Source of the DNA: Siphonodentalium dalli
Taxonomy: Eukaryota; Mollusca; Scaphopoda; Gadilida; Siphonodentaliidae
Direction of reading: 5' to 3'
Assembly: GCA_032622095.1 (NCBI GenBank)
Contig: CP136061.1
Coordinates: 234,048,944-234,112,943 of the forward strand
DNA length: 64,000 nucleotides
The notes below the pieces were generated by a model. That model was not told where the DNA came from. It saw only the letters and a list, made by a program, of their open reading frames with translations, and did not search any database. Positions 1-12,818 of the stretch are shown piece after piece. How positions within the stretch are numbered: position 1 is the stretch's first letter; every line of letters begins with the position of its first letter. Both the position numbers and the translations under genes were made by a program.

Positions 1-171
1 ACGCACGTTCTTAATTCTTCCACAAACACCTGTTTATTCCCCGGGAATTAAGTCACTTCTGTGATAAGAATAAATTGATGTCGAGATGTATCCATGCTTG
101 GGATTGGTTGGTTTCACACGACGTTTTCTCTGTCGGGCTGAGTATATATATATATAAAAGATCTCTAATGA

Positions 172-294
172 GTCACAATTCTCAGTATACGAAATTTATT
201 AACCGAGTGCACTAAATTCGATTCGAGCCGATCTTTAGCGAGACTCGAATCGAATTTAGTGGACGAGGTTAATAAATTCCGCATAGAATTGCGA
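172..294. repeat. Imperfect inverted repeat (hairpin)
   Basis: Arms of about 50 bp (172-225 and 244-294) include CACTAAATTCGATTCGAG and its complement, and GGTTAATAAATT on the far arm; the loop is about 18 bp. No target duplication identified. Confidence 0.7.
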
Positions 295-406
295 CTTGAG
301 ATTCATTTTATCACATACTCACAATAGTAAGGAAAAACGATATCGAAACGGCTGGGGTTAGAACATAATTAATATGGATTTCATTATCACGACCAAAGAG
401 GAAGTA

Positions 407-534
407 AAGACACATTCAGTAAAATGTAGTTCCAATTTAAATGTGTTTTTTCATGTTGACAAAATTGTTCAAGACACATTCAATAAAATATAGTTCCATT
501 TTAAATGTGTTTTTTCATGTTGACAAAATTGTTC
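407..534. repeat. 64-bp direct tandem duplication, two copies
   Basis: Two adjacent 64-bp units share the core TTTTTTCATGTTGACAAAAT and differ at only a few positions. No coding content is supported. Confidence 0.9.
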
Positions 535-3500
535 AACCATCATATCACCATGCTATCTCAAAGTCAATACTAAATACCCCAACACAAATCGAATATCATA
601 ATTATATTCTAGTTAACATAATAATAATGATCCGGCATTGACATCGACATATCGTTGGTCTAGTCTCTTTATACGTCACTGTGCGTACCGAAAATACACA
701 TGTGTCTTACTAAAAAAAATATGAGGCCGTGTTTAGGGGTTAATTATGTGTTAGGTATATATAGCCTAAACGTTTTGGTCAGGGCTATATATAACTTCCA
801 ACGAATACACTAAATTATAGACCCTTCATGTCATATCCGATTACCGAGCCTATATATATATATACATGCAGCTGTGGACAAATACTGAATAACTCAGCTG
901 AATAACTAAGTAAATGCTGCCCCTGATTTCATTTAAAGGCACGTGCGGCCTTAATTGTCGAAAATATTCATATTTGTTCCAATCACCGTAAACAGAAAAA
1001 CATTAAAATGCATACAGTTTCGTTCATATATACCATGACCATCGCGTAAACAGCATGTTATCACAAAGACCTACTATATTTTACGTAAGCAAGAGCCTGA
1101 TTGTGTTACAGAAGACAGCACAATGCTGCTGGCTAATCACACACAAATGGCATAAACGCTCTTTATTAGTTCCATATCAGGAATTCACCAACAAAGAACG
1201 CTCTTTATGTTTACCATCATAATATAAACAAACACCAGAAAAGTTACTTTTTATGCTTTTGTTTACATAACAATGGTCAAACATATGACAATAACATACT
1301 GTTTATGCGATATTTCTTATTTATAAACGGACAAAGTCTGTCTACATTTTAATGTTCTTTCTGTTTGTGGCGGTTTTTGACGGGTGGAAATATTTTCACA
1401 GGATAACCACCACCAAGGCCAACAGTACCTTTAACTGATCGACACAAATAAAGTATATTATAACACATATTACCGGTTATAAATAAAGCCTAGGACTGTA
1501 CTCAGTTCTGCCATCGACTGGAAGAGAGAGCTATAGGGTTGCCAAATAACCACTCGAAGGTTAGTACAAACACACAACCAGAATATAGCACCAGCTATAT
1601 ACATGTATCATATATTCTAGGCCAAATACATCTTTATCATGTACATATTCTCTGTCATCTTGTTTAAATTCGTGCAAACCATTGTATTTGGGAGCTGGGA
1701 TAGTTTTAAGTTATGTTAGAACTGTCATTGGAAATTTAATATAGTTGGATCTTCTTTATTCAATTCGCTTCTTCATTTCGTCGAGTAGTAACACGGCACA
1801 ATGACGCATCACAACTGCACACCATATCAAACACAGAACATCACTCGTCCCGGAGATTTTCTTTGATACTAACTCGAGAGAAATCCAAGAAATATCGAGA
1901 TCATAGATAGGCGCACATGCTTGCAAGAAAACAAACATATAGAATTTAAAAGCAATTTCCTGGCTCTGTGGCATCTGAGTGGGTTCTTGTTGAATTCTTT
2001 GATGTGTGTGCTCAATCTTAATGTCTGGCCTTATCTTGAAGAGAGGCAATTTGTCTAATTCTCAGTATATATCTGAAAATCTAAACGGTCTCGTCACCCC
2101 AGCATCTACTCTCGAAGTCTCAACCCTCTTTAACTCAAACGAAACGAACGTAAAGAGAATTCGGATTTTGTGGAACTGCAACAACCAGGGGCTGCGGTAC
2201 GTGTGGAGTAGTTTCAGTCCATAAATCAATATACACAGGGACGTGGCGACAGGGGTTTGAGATTAGGGGTGTATCACATGTACTTTGATTAGTTGGAAAT
2301 TTTATGCCTGACATATAATTTGTTAGAAATTTCACACCAAAGACAGGTTGAAATTTATCTTGACGTTTAATTTTGCAACCAGTATTTAGTGCGAAATTTG
2401 TTGTTTTTAGACCAGCAGTCGCATAATTTTCCACATTCTGTCAAAAATGTAGAGTGCAATGGCCATGCATCAGGTTACCAACCTTTGGTGTGTCAAGTTG
2501 GAAATATTTAAACTGATGTAAAACACTCCGGTTGGGTGATCAAATAGAAATGGAGAAAAATCTTGCTCAAAGTTGTTATTACTACGAATATTCATCCAAA
2601 TTGACAACACACATTTCCATTCTTATATATTAATTAAATGCAATGACTCTCAATGTCGAAATAATTTATGTGAGTTTATCGCCGTTAGTTGCGTCCCGAA
2701 TCCTGATGTAAATATTTACAAATGAGCCTAATTCGGACAATGTTTTCTAGGGAGTGGTATGGTCCATTTCTTTGAAATTTTCGGCGACGTTAGCTGATGT
2801 TAGTAGAATTCTACATTCCCCATGTTGGCATGGCGCCTTAGTATTAACTTATCAGATTCACGAACTCGAACAAGTCCATAATATGTCTTGATGGAAAGCT
2901 TGAGGTACCATATGGAATTAAATCTGATCTTATCTTGTAAGTATAGTGCAGTCGAGTGAATTATACCGAATATTATATATAGTAATATTAATAATACAAT
3001 GTGTATGTCAATCAGAATGTAAACTTATTTAGTGTGGATGCCAGCTACTCTGGAAACATGCGTGACCTCAGGTGACCTATGTTTAAAGTAGCGTACGTCT
3101 TGTTGGTACACGACCATAAACCCGCCCGTATTATTAACGAGGTGGCCGCATATGTTCGGTAGATAGAATGATCGCCATGTTGACAAGAATATGTCAAATA
3201 AACTGTCCAGGAATTTTTGTAAATCATTTTTTATTCGTCCAATATTTATTTTAGCCCTCATGGTACGCATCGCATCACATACCGCCATGTCAGAAGGGGT
3301 AATTAGGGAGCTTAAAGCAGCCGCAGGGAAGATGGAAAACGTAAACTGACCACTCAATGTTTGGTCAACTGTTCACGTACATAAAACGGGTTAGATACTT
3401 TGAATAGAGGTAAGGGTCTATTTGTAACGTGATCCTAGGGATACTTTGGTCGTATAACCGGCTAAGGTTTGTGTTACCTTACAATGGAGTACCTTTCGGC

Positions 3501-4152
3501 CTACCTATTATCGTAATCATGGGTCATTCACGGAAATGGTATCGTGATAAAGGATCATACAAAATATGATATCTTGTTGCCAATGTATCAGTTTCAATGC
3601 TGATGGGATATCGAATGTTGCTATTATGGTTTCATGGGTATTTCCGATTCCCCCTGAGGCTCTTCAATTCATGCATACGTGTGGATAATACACAATACAT
3701 CACAAAAACGCCCACAGATATAGTCCACGGCTCCATGCCGATAACAAAATAAAATAAAATATGTTGTTGGATCGGGTTGCATGGATAGGTAATGTGGATA
3801 TTATATTTACTTCGCTCGTCAGCCATACCAAGACGATAATATCCAGTGTTAAGACAGCTATGTTCTATTTCCAAACGAAGTCCGTGCAAAATTCCATGCA
3901 CAGCGCGCGGTGCTATAGTATGCCCATGACAGGAATTAACAGATCAACCGCGTCGCTTCCTGTCACCAGTGTGCCGGAAAGCAGAGTAATGTGTATAGCT
4001 ATCAGTATAGCTTTAGCTATCAGCATATAGTTTTTCTCTTCGTTTGGTACAGTTTGAGAGATTAATTTTGAGAATCATGATGAAAATACAAAATAGATGG
4101 TATATTGGAGTGTGAAAGTTTATTGTCCTTCATCTCACATTACATTGTCCTT
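535..4152. other. Unassigned AT-rich stretch
   Basis: No gene is supported. Minus-strand open frames of about 100 codons occur at 1756-2049, 2135-2434 and 3025-3357 but show no recognisable domain or convincing splice context. The first ends next to an AATAAA, so a decayed or unknown 3' exon cannot be excluded. Confidence 0.4.
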
Positions 4153-6012
4153 CTTAACCGGTATCCAGTATTCACTTCGATCCTCTGTTAACTGGTATCC
4201 AGTATTCACGTCGATCCTCTGTTAACTGGTATCCAGTATTCACTTCGATCCTCTGTTAACTGGTATCCACTATTCACGTCGATCCTCTGTTAACTGGTAT
4301 CCAGTATTCACGTCGATCCTCTGTTAACTGGTATCCAGTATTCACTTCAATCCTGTGTTAACTGGTATCCAGTATTCACGTCGATCCTCTGTTAACTGGT
4401 ATCCAGTATTCACGTCGATCCTCTGTTAACTGGTATCCAGTATTCACTTCGATCATCTGTTAACTGGTATTCAGTATTCACTTCAATCCTGTGTTAACTG
4501 GTATCCAGTATTCACGTCGATCCTCTGTTAACTGGTATCCAGTATTCACGTCGATCCTCTGTTAACTGGTATCCAGTATTCACTTCGATCCTCTGTTAAC
4601 TGGTATCCAGTATTCACGTCGATCCTCTGTTAACTGGTATTCAGTATTCACTTCAATCCTGTGTTAACTGTTATTCAGTATTCACTTCGATCCTCTGTTA
4701 ACTGGTATCCAGTATTCACGTCGATCCTCTGTTAACTGGTATTCAGTATTCACGTCGATCCTCTGTTAACTGGTATTCAGTATTCACTTCAATCCTGTGT
4801 TAACTGTTATTCAGTATTCACGTCGATCTTCTGTTAACTGGTATTCAGTATTCACTTCAATCCTGTGTTAACTGTTATTCAGTATTCACGTCGATCTTCT
4901 GTTAACTGGTATTCAGTATTCACTTCGATCTTCTGTTAACTGATATTCAGTACGCACCTGGACTCTGTTAACTGGTATTCACTTCGATCCTCTGTTAACT
5001 GGTATTCAGTATTCACCTGGACTCTCTGTTAGCTGGTTTTCAGTATTCACTTGGATCCCCTCTGTTAACTGGTATTCAGTATTCACTTCAATCCTCTGTT
5101 AACTGTTATTCAGTATTCACTTCGGTCTTCTGTTAACTGATATTCAGTACGCACCTGGACTCTGTTAACTGTATTCACTTCGATCCTCTGTTAACTGGTA
5201 TTCAGTAATCACTTCGACCCTCTGTTAATTGGTATTCAGTATGCACCTGGACTTTCAGTATTCGCCTCAATTCTCTGTTAACTGGTTTTCAGTATTCGCC
5301 TAAATTCTCTGTTAACTGGTGTTCAGTATTCGCCTCAATTCTCTGTTAACTGCATGGTATTCAATATTCACTTCGATCCTCCGTTAACTGGTATTCAGTA
5401 TTCACCTGGGTTCTCTGTTAACTGGTATTCAGTATTCACCTGGATTCGCTGTTAACTGGTATTCAGTGTTCACTTCGATCCTCTGTTAACTGGTATCCAG
5501 AATTCACGTCGATCCTCTGTTAACTGGTATTCAGTATTCACCTGGATTCTCTGTTAACTGGTATTCAGTATTCACGTCGATCTTCTGTTAACTGATATTC
5601 AGTACGCACCTGGACTCTGTTAACTGGTATTCACCTGGATTCTCTGTTAACTGGTATTCAGTATTCACCTGGATTATCTGTTAACTGGTATTCAGTATTC
5701 ACCTGGATTATCTGTTAACTGGTTTTCAGTATTCACCTGGATTATCTGTTAACTGGTTTTCAGTATTCACTTGGATTATCTCTTAACTGGTTTTCAGTAT
5801 TCACATGGATTATCTCTTAACTGGTATATATTCAGTATTCACCTGGACTCTCTGTTAACTGGTATTCAGTATTCGCCTCAATCCTCTGTTAGCTGGTTTT
5901 CAGTATTCGCCTCAATTCTCTGTTAACTGCATGGTATTCAATATTCACATCGATTCTCTAGTAACTGTATGGTATTCAGTATTCACCTCGATTCTCTGTT
6001 AACTGGTATTCA
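4153..6012. repeat. 34-bp satellite array
   Basis: More than fifty tandem copies of a unit close to GTTAACTGGTATCCAGTATT followed by CACTTCGATCCTCT. The left half (to about 4930) is homogeneous and alternates a few subtypes (cacttcg, cacgtcg, cttcaat); the right half is more diverged, with units of uneven length and cctgga-type variants. Each intact unit carries GTTAAC. Confidence 0.97.
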
Positions 6013-6443
6013 AGGCGGAAAGGTGGTGACACTATCCATTATATGACCCTTTAATAATTTCTTTTAGTGATGGTACGAGTAAAATAAACATATACAGCAC
6101 GTGATTACACGGCCTTTATAAAAAAAATACAGTTTAGTCGTTTCATAAATAAATATTTATAGGGAGGTTGTTTTGTGACAAAATGTTGATTTACGATGTA
6201 ACTGGTCTGCGTGAATCGCTGCACGCGTAACGGGCGGACATGGTCGAGCGTGAAAACAATGCATCGTTTGTTTTATATCAATGCACGTGTAATGTTTGTA
6301 GAATAGGAGCCGAGATACGGGAACTCTGCCACAGTTCTACCAAACACCTGGGCACGTATCTAATATCGGCGTAACCTTGTTCAAATAACGATAGCGCTTA
6401 ACCCCCTTCAATACAAACGTCGCGTTTGTTATGCACGTATATA
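6013..6443. other. No feature recognised
   Basis: AT-rich single-copy-looking DNA between the satellite and a foldback element; no coding signal seen. Confidence 0.5.
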
Positions 6444-6873
6444 CACCCCTGGTCAAGCGGTCCTGCTAATTTGCTATGACGCTGGTAGGTCCAGCTGAAT
6501 TGCTACGATGCTGGTGGGGCAAAGTTATGTTGTAAAGAAAAAGTACCGTTATTATATTTAAAGTTGTCATTTTCGCGGTGTTCGACTGAACACGAGGAAA
6601 AAAAATCACTATATGTGTATAAAATATTCAAAAACATGTATATGTTGTAAAATATATTGATAATGGCTCTGTTTAAAAATAGATATGTTCACGAATGTTT
6701 CATACAGATACATGTACTCGCTTTTTTCTCAAACACCTCGAAAAGGACAACTTTAGGAAAAAAACAATAACTTTTCTTAACAGCACCAGTTTGCCCTATC
6801 AGCATCATAGCAATTCAGCAGAACCCACCAACATCATATCAAGTTAACAGGACCACTTATCATCCCGGTGTCA
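6444..6873. mobile_element. Foldback element, copy 1
   Basis: Inverted arms of roughly 85 bp at each end: the left contains TCCTGCTAATTTGCTATGAC and the right contains its diverged complement. A second copy with the same arms is at 10231-10732. The middle is AT-rich and has no frame. Confidence 0.7.
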
Positions 6874-7509
6874 TAAAGCACCCTTTTAACTGTTATGAAA
6901 CGTGTTGGTATAATACATGTAGTAAAGACAGCGACGTCTTTCAGACCAACCGACGAATCTAGTTTCATACTTTCGGGATTTTGTTTTCAAAACCAAAGTT
7001 GTTTAAAAAAAAAGAAAAAGTTTATGAGTGTAATGGTGTCAGGTTAAAAATTTCCAACAGCAAACAGGAGTGCAAATGGAAATTTGCGTGTTTGGGAATT
7101 TGTTCAAGGTCTTGTTAAATGTCTATCTATCTATCTGTGTGAACTGGAGACCCACATTTTAGGGTATTATATCCAGTGCGCGTCTGTGCAGAATGGAGAT
7201 AGCGTGTGTTCAGAAAGAGGATGACATTGAGATAGGAGAATCGGGTTTAGAATTTATGTTACAGAAGAGAAATAAAAACTGTCAAAAACACTGGGTTAAA
7301 AGAATGATCATTTGAGCCAGTTATTTGATATGCTGGTACACCTTTCTGAATATGTCAGGGTCTGCAGTGTGACCAGGTCAGAGTTGAAATTATTCCAGAG
7401 AATTGCAGTGAATAAAAGAAAATCTGAAGTAATTTGTGCATATGAATGTGGCGGAATGTTTCCTGATGGTGGTATCGCGTTTTTCTTGTGGGGTTTTCAA
7501 GAAAAGTTG
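6874..7509. other. Stretch upstream of transposase remnant
   Basis: Contains a short (TCTA)n tract near 7120 and an open frame at 7312-7533 with no recognisable domain; it may be the decayed upstream part of the transposon whose catalytic fragment follows. Confidence 0.3.
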
Positions 7510-7699
7510 AAATTTGAATTGCCACAGCCGTGATATAGTTCTTCTAGCCTCCAATGATGTCAAATTTATATCAGAAGTCATAGCCGAAACACTTGAATAT
7601 TTGTATCCACCTTACAGCCCTGTTCTGAATTTTTTCAATTTAGACGATATTTGTGGCTGTGTAAAAAGACCATGCGCAAGCTATGCATATTCTAATTAA
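7510..7699 (+). pseudogene. Remnant of a DDE (Tc1/IS630-like) transposase
   Basis: One frame reads SNDVKFISEVIAETLEYLYP and then PPYSPVLNFFNLDDI. This resembles the catalytic core of DDE_3-type transposases, where DNxxFH is followed by the hallmark LEYLPPYSPxLNPIE. The position of the final catalytic Glu is altered and the frame ends soon after, so it is inactive. The call rests on this motif alone; no N-terminal DNA-binding part was found. Confidence 0.55.
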
Positions 7700-8480
7700 G
7701 GAAATGGGGGTGCAGTTGGAAATGCTAAGTTAAATTTGACACCCTAAACGGAGACCCACAAGTCACGTGACTTGGTTAAAGGAATGTTAATGATAATCCA
7801 CTCCTTTATCCAACATGTTCTCCCTTCAAATATACATGCACTGCCCGGTGGTAAAGAACTTTTATGAAGACCAATACGATGGAGCGGATCCAAGAAAGAG
7901 CCCTGAGTTTATTTTGTGACAATAGAACCATGCAGTCCATGCACATATACCATGGTCTTCGAGATATATATATTTGCCGAATTTTCAAGCGGAAATTCTA
8001 TTGGGGTATTATTCCAATATAGTTTTATTTTCATCATGTTTGAAATTTCTGATTTTCCTCGTTTTTAACCCTCGAATTCGTTCGCAGATTAAGCTGATAA
8101 ATATTTTATTATATATTAGCGCCATTAGCGGAGAGTGAGACGCCCATGGTATTGAAAATGCCTTTGAACCAACGATACCAAAATCGCCACCATCGGTAGT
8201 TCAGTAATCATAAAAACTCACATTAAATGGAAGAGCAACAACTCTATTTGTGCTACAGAAAACATCATTGGCAGAGCCAATCTAAGGGAAGTCACTCCAC
8301 TCATAATGATCTACAACCAGACAGAATACATTTGTTGATTAGATCATGCCATGAATCTCTAATATAGTAGATATTCATGGCATGGCATGATCCAGATGCT
8401 GATCAGCATGTAGGGGTGATGTAGCATGAGGGAGGGGGCAAGTGTTCCTCTTGCCCTCCACCAGAGCCATCTGTTGAACA
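7700..8480. other. Unassigned; small inverted repeat at 8342-8392
   Basis: No coding signal. GATCATGCCATGAAT and its complement (with an extra CATGG) flank a short AT-rich loop at 8342-8392. Confidence 0.5.
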
Positions 8481-9600
8481 TTTTGAGTTATCAGTTGGAA
8501 CCAAGTTTTGAAATCAGGTCCCCATAGGGTGAATTTAGTGATGCTACCCTGCACAGTGATCTAGCACACCAAACTCACCCTCTAGGGACCTCACTATGCT
8601 CAGGCCTCATCTTCTGGGAAGTATCTATAGTCTCAAATTAACATTGTTTTAGTTACTTTTTCCCTTCTGTTCAGTTTCTGTATCACCTAATTTGCAAAAG
8701 ACAAAATGCATAATCAAGGTGAATAAAGGGTGAACATCAACTTCAACTGGGGAAATTCAGTATATTCTTCATGTATGAATACACTAAACCATGCACCCCC
8801 CTCCATTCTCCATATGTATTATGGTTAGGGCTAGGGTTACAGTTAGGTTAAGTGTATTCTTACATGAAGGACATACCAGAAATTCAATATCATCCTAGGT
8901 CACCCATAGCAGTTGAGGTCTAAACAGAGAGGCCGCCCCCCACCTGCTGTGAGTGATAGCATAACTAAATTCACCCTCTGGGGACCTCTTCTGCAAATGT
9001 CAGACACACTATTTCAAGGTTTGGTTGGAACACAAGTGAATGGGGTGCAGACAGATGTTTTTAAGATTTAGGGAAATGGAAGATCATATGATGAATCTTG
9101 ACTGGAGACATGGCTATGTGCGTAGAGATCTTACTCCACCAGTTCAAAACCAAACCTGAATTCAGTGTGCCTGACATTTGCAGAATGAGGTCCCCAGAGG
9201 GTGAATTTAGTGAAGCTATCCCACATAGTGGGCTAGAATCACCAAATTCACCCTCTGTGGACCTCATTCTGCTTTGGCCTCAACTGCTTTGGGAGACCTG
9301 GGATCAGACTGAAGTTCCTCAGTTGAAGTTGGTGATGTTTACCCATTAGTCACCTTGATTATGCATGTTATCTTCTGATAATTAGGGGATACAGAAAGGA
9401 AACAGTTACTAAAACAATGTTAATTTGAGACTACAGATACTTCCCAGAAGATGAGGCCCAAGCAGAATGAGGTACCCAGACGGTGAATTTGGTGATGCTA
9501 GCCCACTTTGCAGGGTAGCATCACTAAAATCACCCTCTGGGGACCTCATTCTGCAAACATCAGACACACTAAATTCAGGCTTGTTCAAAACATGGGAACA
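8481..9600. mobile_element. Cluster of double-hairpin repeat family C
   Basis: Several copies of a module starting GCAGAATGAGGTCCCCAGAG and ending in its complement, each a ~95-bp hairpin, joined by a linker (CATCTTCTGGGAAGTATCTA to ATGCATAATCAAGGTG) that appears in opposite orientations near 8600-8760 and 9290-9460. Ends carry CATTTGCAGAAT / ATTCTGCAAATG with GTGTCTG. Copies also occur at 15940-15995, 60019-60455, 61670-61790 and 63490-63707. Confidence 0.75.
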
Positions 9601-10230
9601 TTGTTCTGACCTGTTCTAACCGGGAACTTATAACTTTGAACTAACAACATGCAGAATATATGTAATTGTTAATACTTGTTCCTTAACAAACTATTTCACA
9701 GTAGTGGGTAGTACCAGGTCGAGATTTCATGATATAGGCGACGTTCGGGTGTCAATTTCGCAATAAACATTAAATATATTACCCGGGAGAACTTCCATGA
9801 TTGAAAGCAATGCAAAACTAATTAAGCTCACCTAAATCACGCAATCTGGAGATGGGACCTTCACACACTGTGCAATACATTATTAAGGAACAGGTATTAA
9901 TTAAGAAATATATTACCTGCATTTTTGTTTTCAAAATGTTCCCAGGCTTTAAACTGGTGAAATTATTATCTCTGCAGGTGTAGAATTGAGATTCATGACA
10001 TTATCTAGGGAAATGGGAGAGTGAGTCGACGGAAATTCAAAGTGGGATACAAAACAACGAAGACCCTTTAGCAACATCCCTTACTTGGAAAGACACATAA
10101 GATGTTCAAATGTTTCCCAAAGATGACTTTTATTAAAAATATAGGATTAGTCAATATAATCAGCACCTCAATCAGGGTTTAACAACTAACAAAATAACAA
10201 CAACAACATTGTAGGTGTGAAATAAAACCT

Positions 10231-10732
10231 GTAATGGCCACTAGAGAGCCCTGTTATGACTCCTGTCGTGCTCCTGCTAATATTGCTATGATGTTGATGG
10301 GGAAAACCGATGCTCTTAACAAAAAGTACAAGTTGTTATTTTTGCAACCTTTGGCTAATCTGAATGATTCGATAAAAGCCAATTATCTGTATAAAACATT
10401 CAGGAATATATATATTTGAAAATATTTTAATAACAACTGTGATGCTTGTTGCAAATCGACCATAATCAAAATAGATCTTTTCACCGTTTTGCAATAACTA
10501 GTGCAGCAATTATTTGATTGTTTTAGAATAAATATGTTCTTGACTGTTTATACAAACACTGGCTCTTCTTCGAATTGCTCGGACTAGTATAACACTGTGA
10601 GATTGACAATTTGAGAGTACTTTTATTACTAGTAACAGCATCACTTTGCCTTTCCAACATCATCGCTAAAATCAGCAAAATCCACCAACATCATAGCAAA
10701 TTAGCAGGACCACTTGACCAGGGGTGGCCTTA
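10231..10732. mobile_element. Foldback element, copy 2
   Basis: Same arms as 6444-6873: left TCCTGCTAATATTGCTATGA, right CATCATAGCAAATTAGCAGG. The open frames inside it have no recognisable product. Confidence 0.7.
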
Positions 10733-11917
10733 TGAATTGACAAGTTTGAAGATATCTACTCACAAATTGCTTAGGATCGTCTACATTCCTTGATATTTAG
10801 ATAAAAATTTAAGAGCTCATTTGGTCGAGAGCTGGTCATTGTTCACCGAAAATTTGAAAACATAACATGACCCTACCCTTTCTGCCCTTTCATTACTGAC
10901 TGGTTAAAAACCCATCCACATAATCCAGTTATCACATTATAAATAGGAATAGTTTATTCATTTGGAGAGGATTTTTGATAACACTAGCCCAGAAAACATA
11001 GGATCATATATTCAGATATTCGGAGGGAATGTTCAGATATCGAGTTAATATAGGTTGTTTGTTAATCTTATTATCATATCATGCCCAAAGTGAACCAGTA
11101 ATCAGTGAGTATTTAGTCATTAAATGGTTAATGATTGACCTATGACGTAAGGTCAACATAGCTTCATGAGGTAGATCAACATAAAGATTGCCCAATAAAC
11201 ATTATGATTATTAAGTCAAGGTAGCTTTATTAGGTCAACATAGCTTCATGAGGTAGGCACTACTTCCATGACATAATTATATATGCAAATTGCGCATGTC
11301 TTCATTTAACATGGAAAATAATGAAATAACATTTTCTTCATTTATATACAAATATCACAAAGAATATGGGTGATCCTTAGCAAATTGTTATTTAGTATAT
11401 AACTGGTTAGAAGTAATAATAACTCTGTGAATCAAATCCCGGCAATAGCACTAAAAGTAAATAAATATTTTCTGGCTGAATACATTGCCAGTAACCTTCT
11501 TGATAATAATTAGCTGTATAAATATTTCAAAACAGATAATGCAAAAAGAAGTCATGGAAATTACTGGGCGGGAATCTGTGCCACAACTATAATCTCTAAA
11601 CGAAAGTCATTCACATTTAAATCACATATTAGCCATGTTCAGCCACACGTACATGTAAGTTGAAACATGTGTTACTATGGTATTGTGAATATGCATTGGC
11701 CGGAAAAGACTTGTGATTTTTTGGTGCCAAAGCAACATGTTTTGAGATATTGGCCAACTTGTTGCAGAATGTGTGAAGAATAATCCGGTGGCAGAGGCAA
11801 GCTGTCCACATCGTCTATAATACTATATGCTTAATTAGATTCAATCAAAACATAGTCTTCAAGCACAGAAACATTCTAGTCTCCTACAGCATGAATAGCA
11901 TTGGCTGCTCACTCTTA
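10733..11917. other. No gene recognised
   Basis: AT-rich DNA with short repeated phrases (tagcttcatgaggtag occurs twice near 11160 and 11240). No coding signal. Confidence 0.5.
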
Positions 11918-12240
11918 GTGCCACCGCAGACGCTACGATTAAAATCGTAAGTGGGGAAAATCGTAGGTGGAGAAATCGTAGCTTGCCCGCAGACGCTACG
12001 GTGCTGCGATCTTTGCAGCTACAATTTTCGTGGTATTTACAACATGCCCAGTGCGACAGTGGTCATGTGACAGCTACGATCGCGCGCGTTGCCAAAGTCA
12101 CGCCACGATTTTCCTGGTAAAATCAAACAGTGCTTGATTGCTACGATTTGGCTACGATATTGTCGTGGGCATGCGCATTGGATGCTTCCTCCTGCGATTT
12201 TCCCCACTTACGATTTTAATCGCAGCGTGTGCGGTGGCAC
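11918..12240. mobile_element. 323-bp inverted-repeat element flanked by TTA (PIF/Harbinger-like MITE)
   Basis: Terminal inverted repeats of about 45 bp begin GTGCCACCGCAGACGCTACG and end with the matching complement (GCAGCGTGTGCGGTGGCAC). The flanks are TTA at 11915-11917 and 12241-12243. A 3-bp TWA duplication is typical of PIF/Harbinger, so that superfamily is inferred. Internally the motif CTACGAT(T/C) repeats many times. No transposase. Confidence 0.75.
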
Positions 12241-12723
12241 TTACAATCACACATATTAAAGTGATGAAAAGATGCCCAAAAAAACACGGCCATGAGAAAA
12301 AGCAAATTGGATCGTCATCTAACATTGCGATAAAATCATGGATAGAGCCAGCCATACCAAATAGCAGTAGAAATTGACACTAACCCGATTCTGTCTATCA
12401 CAGTTGAGTTATCTTCTCCTTGGTTATCAGTAGTTTGGATGATTCCTCTTTGCTACACATTTAATAATTCTACACGTTTGGCACAAAACTTCTAAACGGT
12501 TTGACCGTGTACGAATAGGTGGAATGGTCACATGAGTCAGGTGACTTTCATTGGCAATGGCAACACACGTTAAACGTATGTGTGGCTGAACCTGTCTATT
12601 GTCAAATATCTTAAATAACTAACTGGGAGTTCAGTTATGAAATAACACACTGGTTATGCGCAGAGTGAACACATATGCCGCTTAATAACACAGAATCCTT
12701 TGCGCATCACACACATAACATTG
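12241..12723. other. No feature recognised
   Basis: The 60-80 codon frames overlapping 12138-12377 cross the MITE boundary and are not credible genes. Confidence 0.5.
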
Positions 12724-12814
12724 TACTCTCCCTATGGGAGACTCGCATATATAAGAGAATGCCATGGCACAGGATATTTAATGCTGCACCAGGGCAGCTC
12801 CCATCATGAAAGGG
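12724..12814. mobile_element. Family-B TTAA element, right-end fragment
   Basis: Carries GGGAGACTCGCATATATAAG and ends CATCATGAAAGGG followed by TTAA. The left half is missing. Confidence 0.75.
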
Positions 12815-12818
12815 TTAA

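Noticed and set aside
1528-1545. hAT-like start (AGGGTTGCCAAATAACC)
   Set aside because: No matching inverted end or 8-bp flank was found nearby.
1756-2049. 97-codon minus-strand frame ending near AATAAA
   Set aside because: The AATAAA overlaps the stop and could be chance; no recognisable motif in the peptide.
3025-3357. 110-codon minus-strand frame
   Set aside because: Long for this composition, but no domain, relatives or clear splice sites; left as unassigned.
4153-6012. CRISPR-like direct repeats
   Set aside because: Units are contiguous with no unique spacers; the context is animal nuclear DNA.
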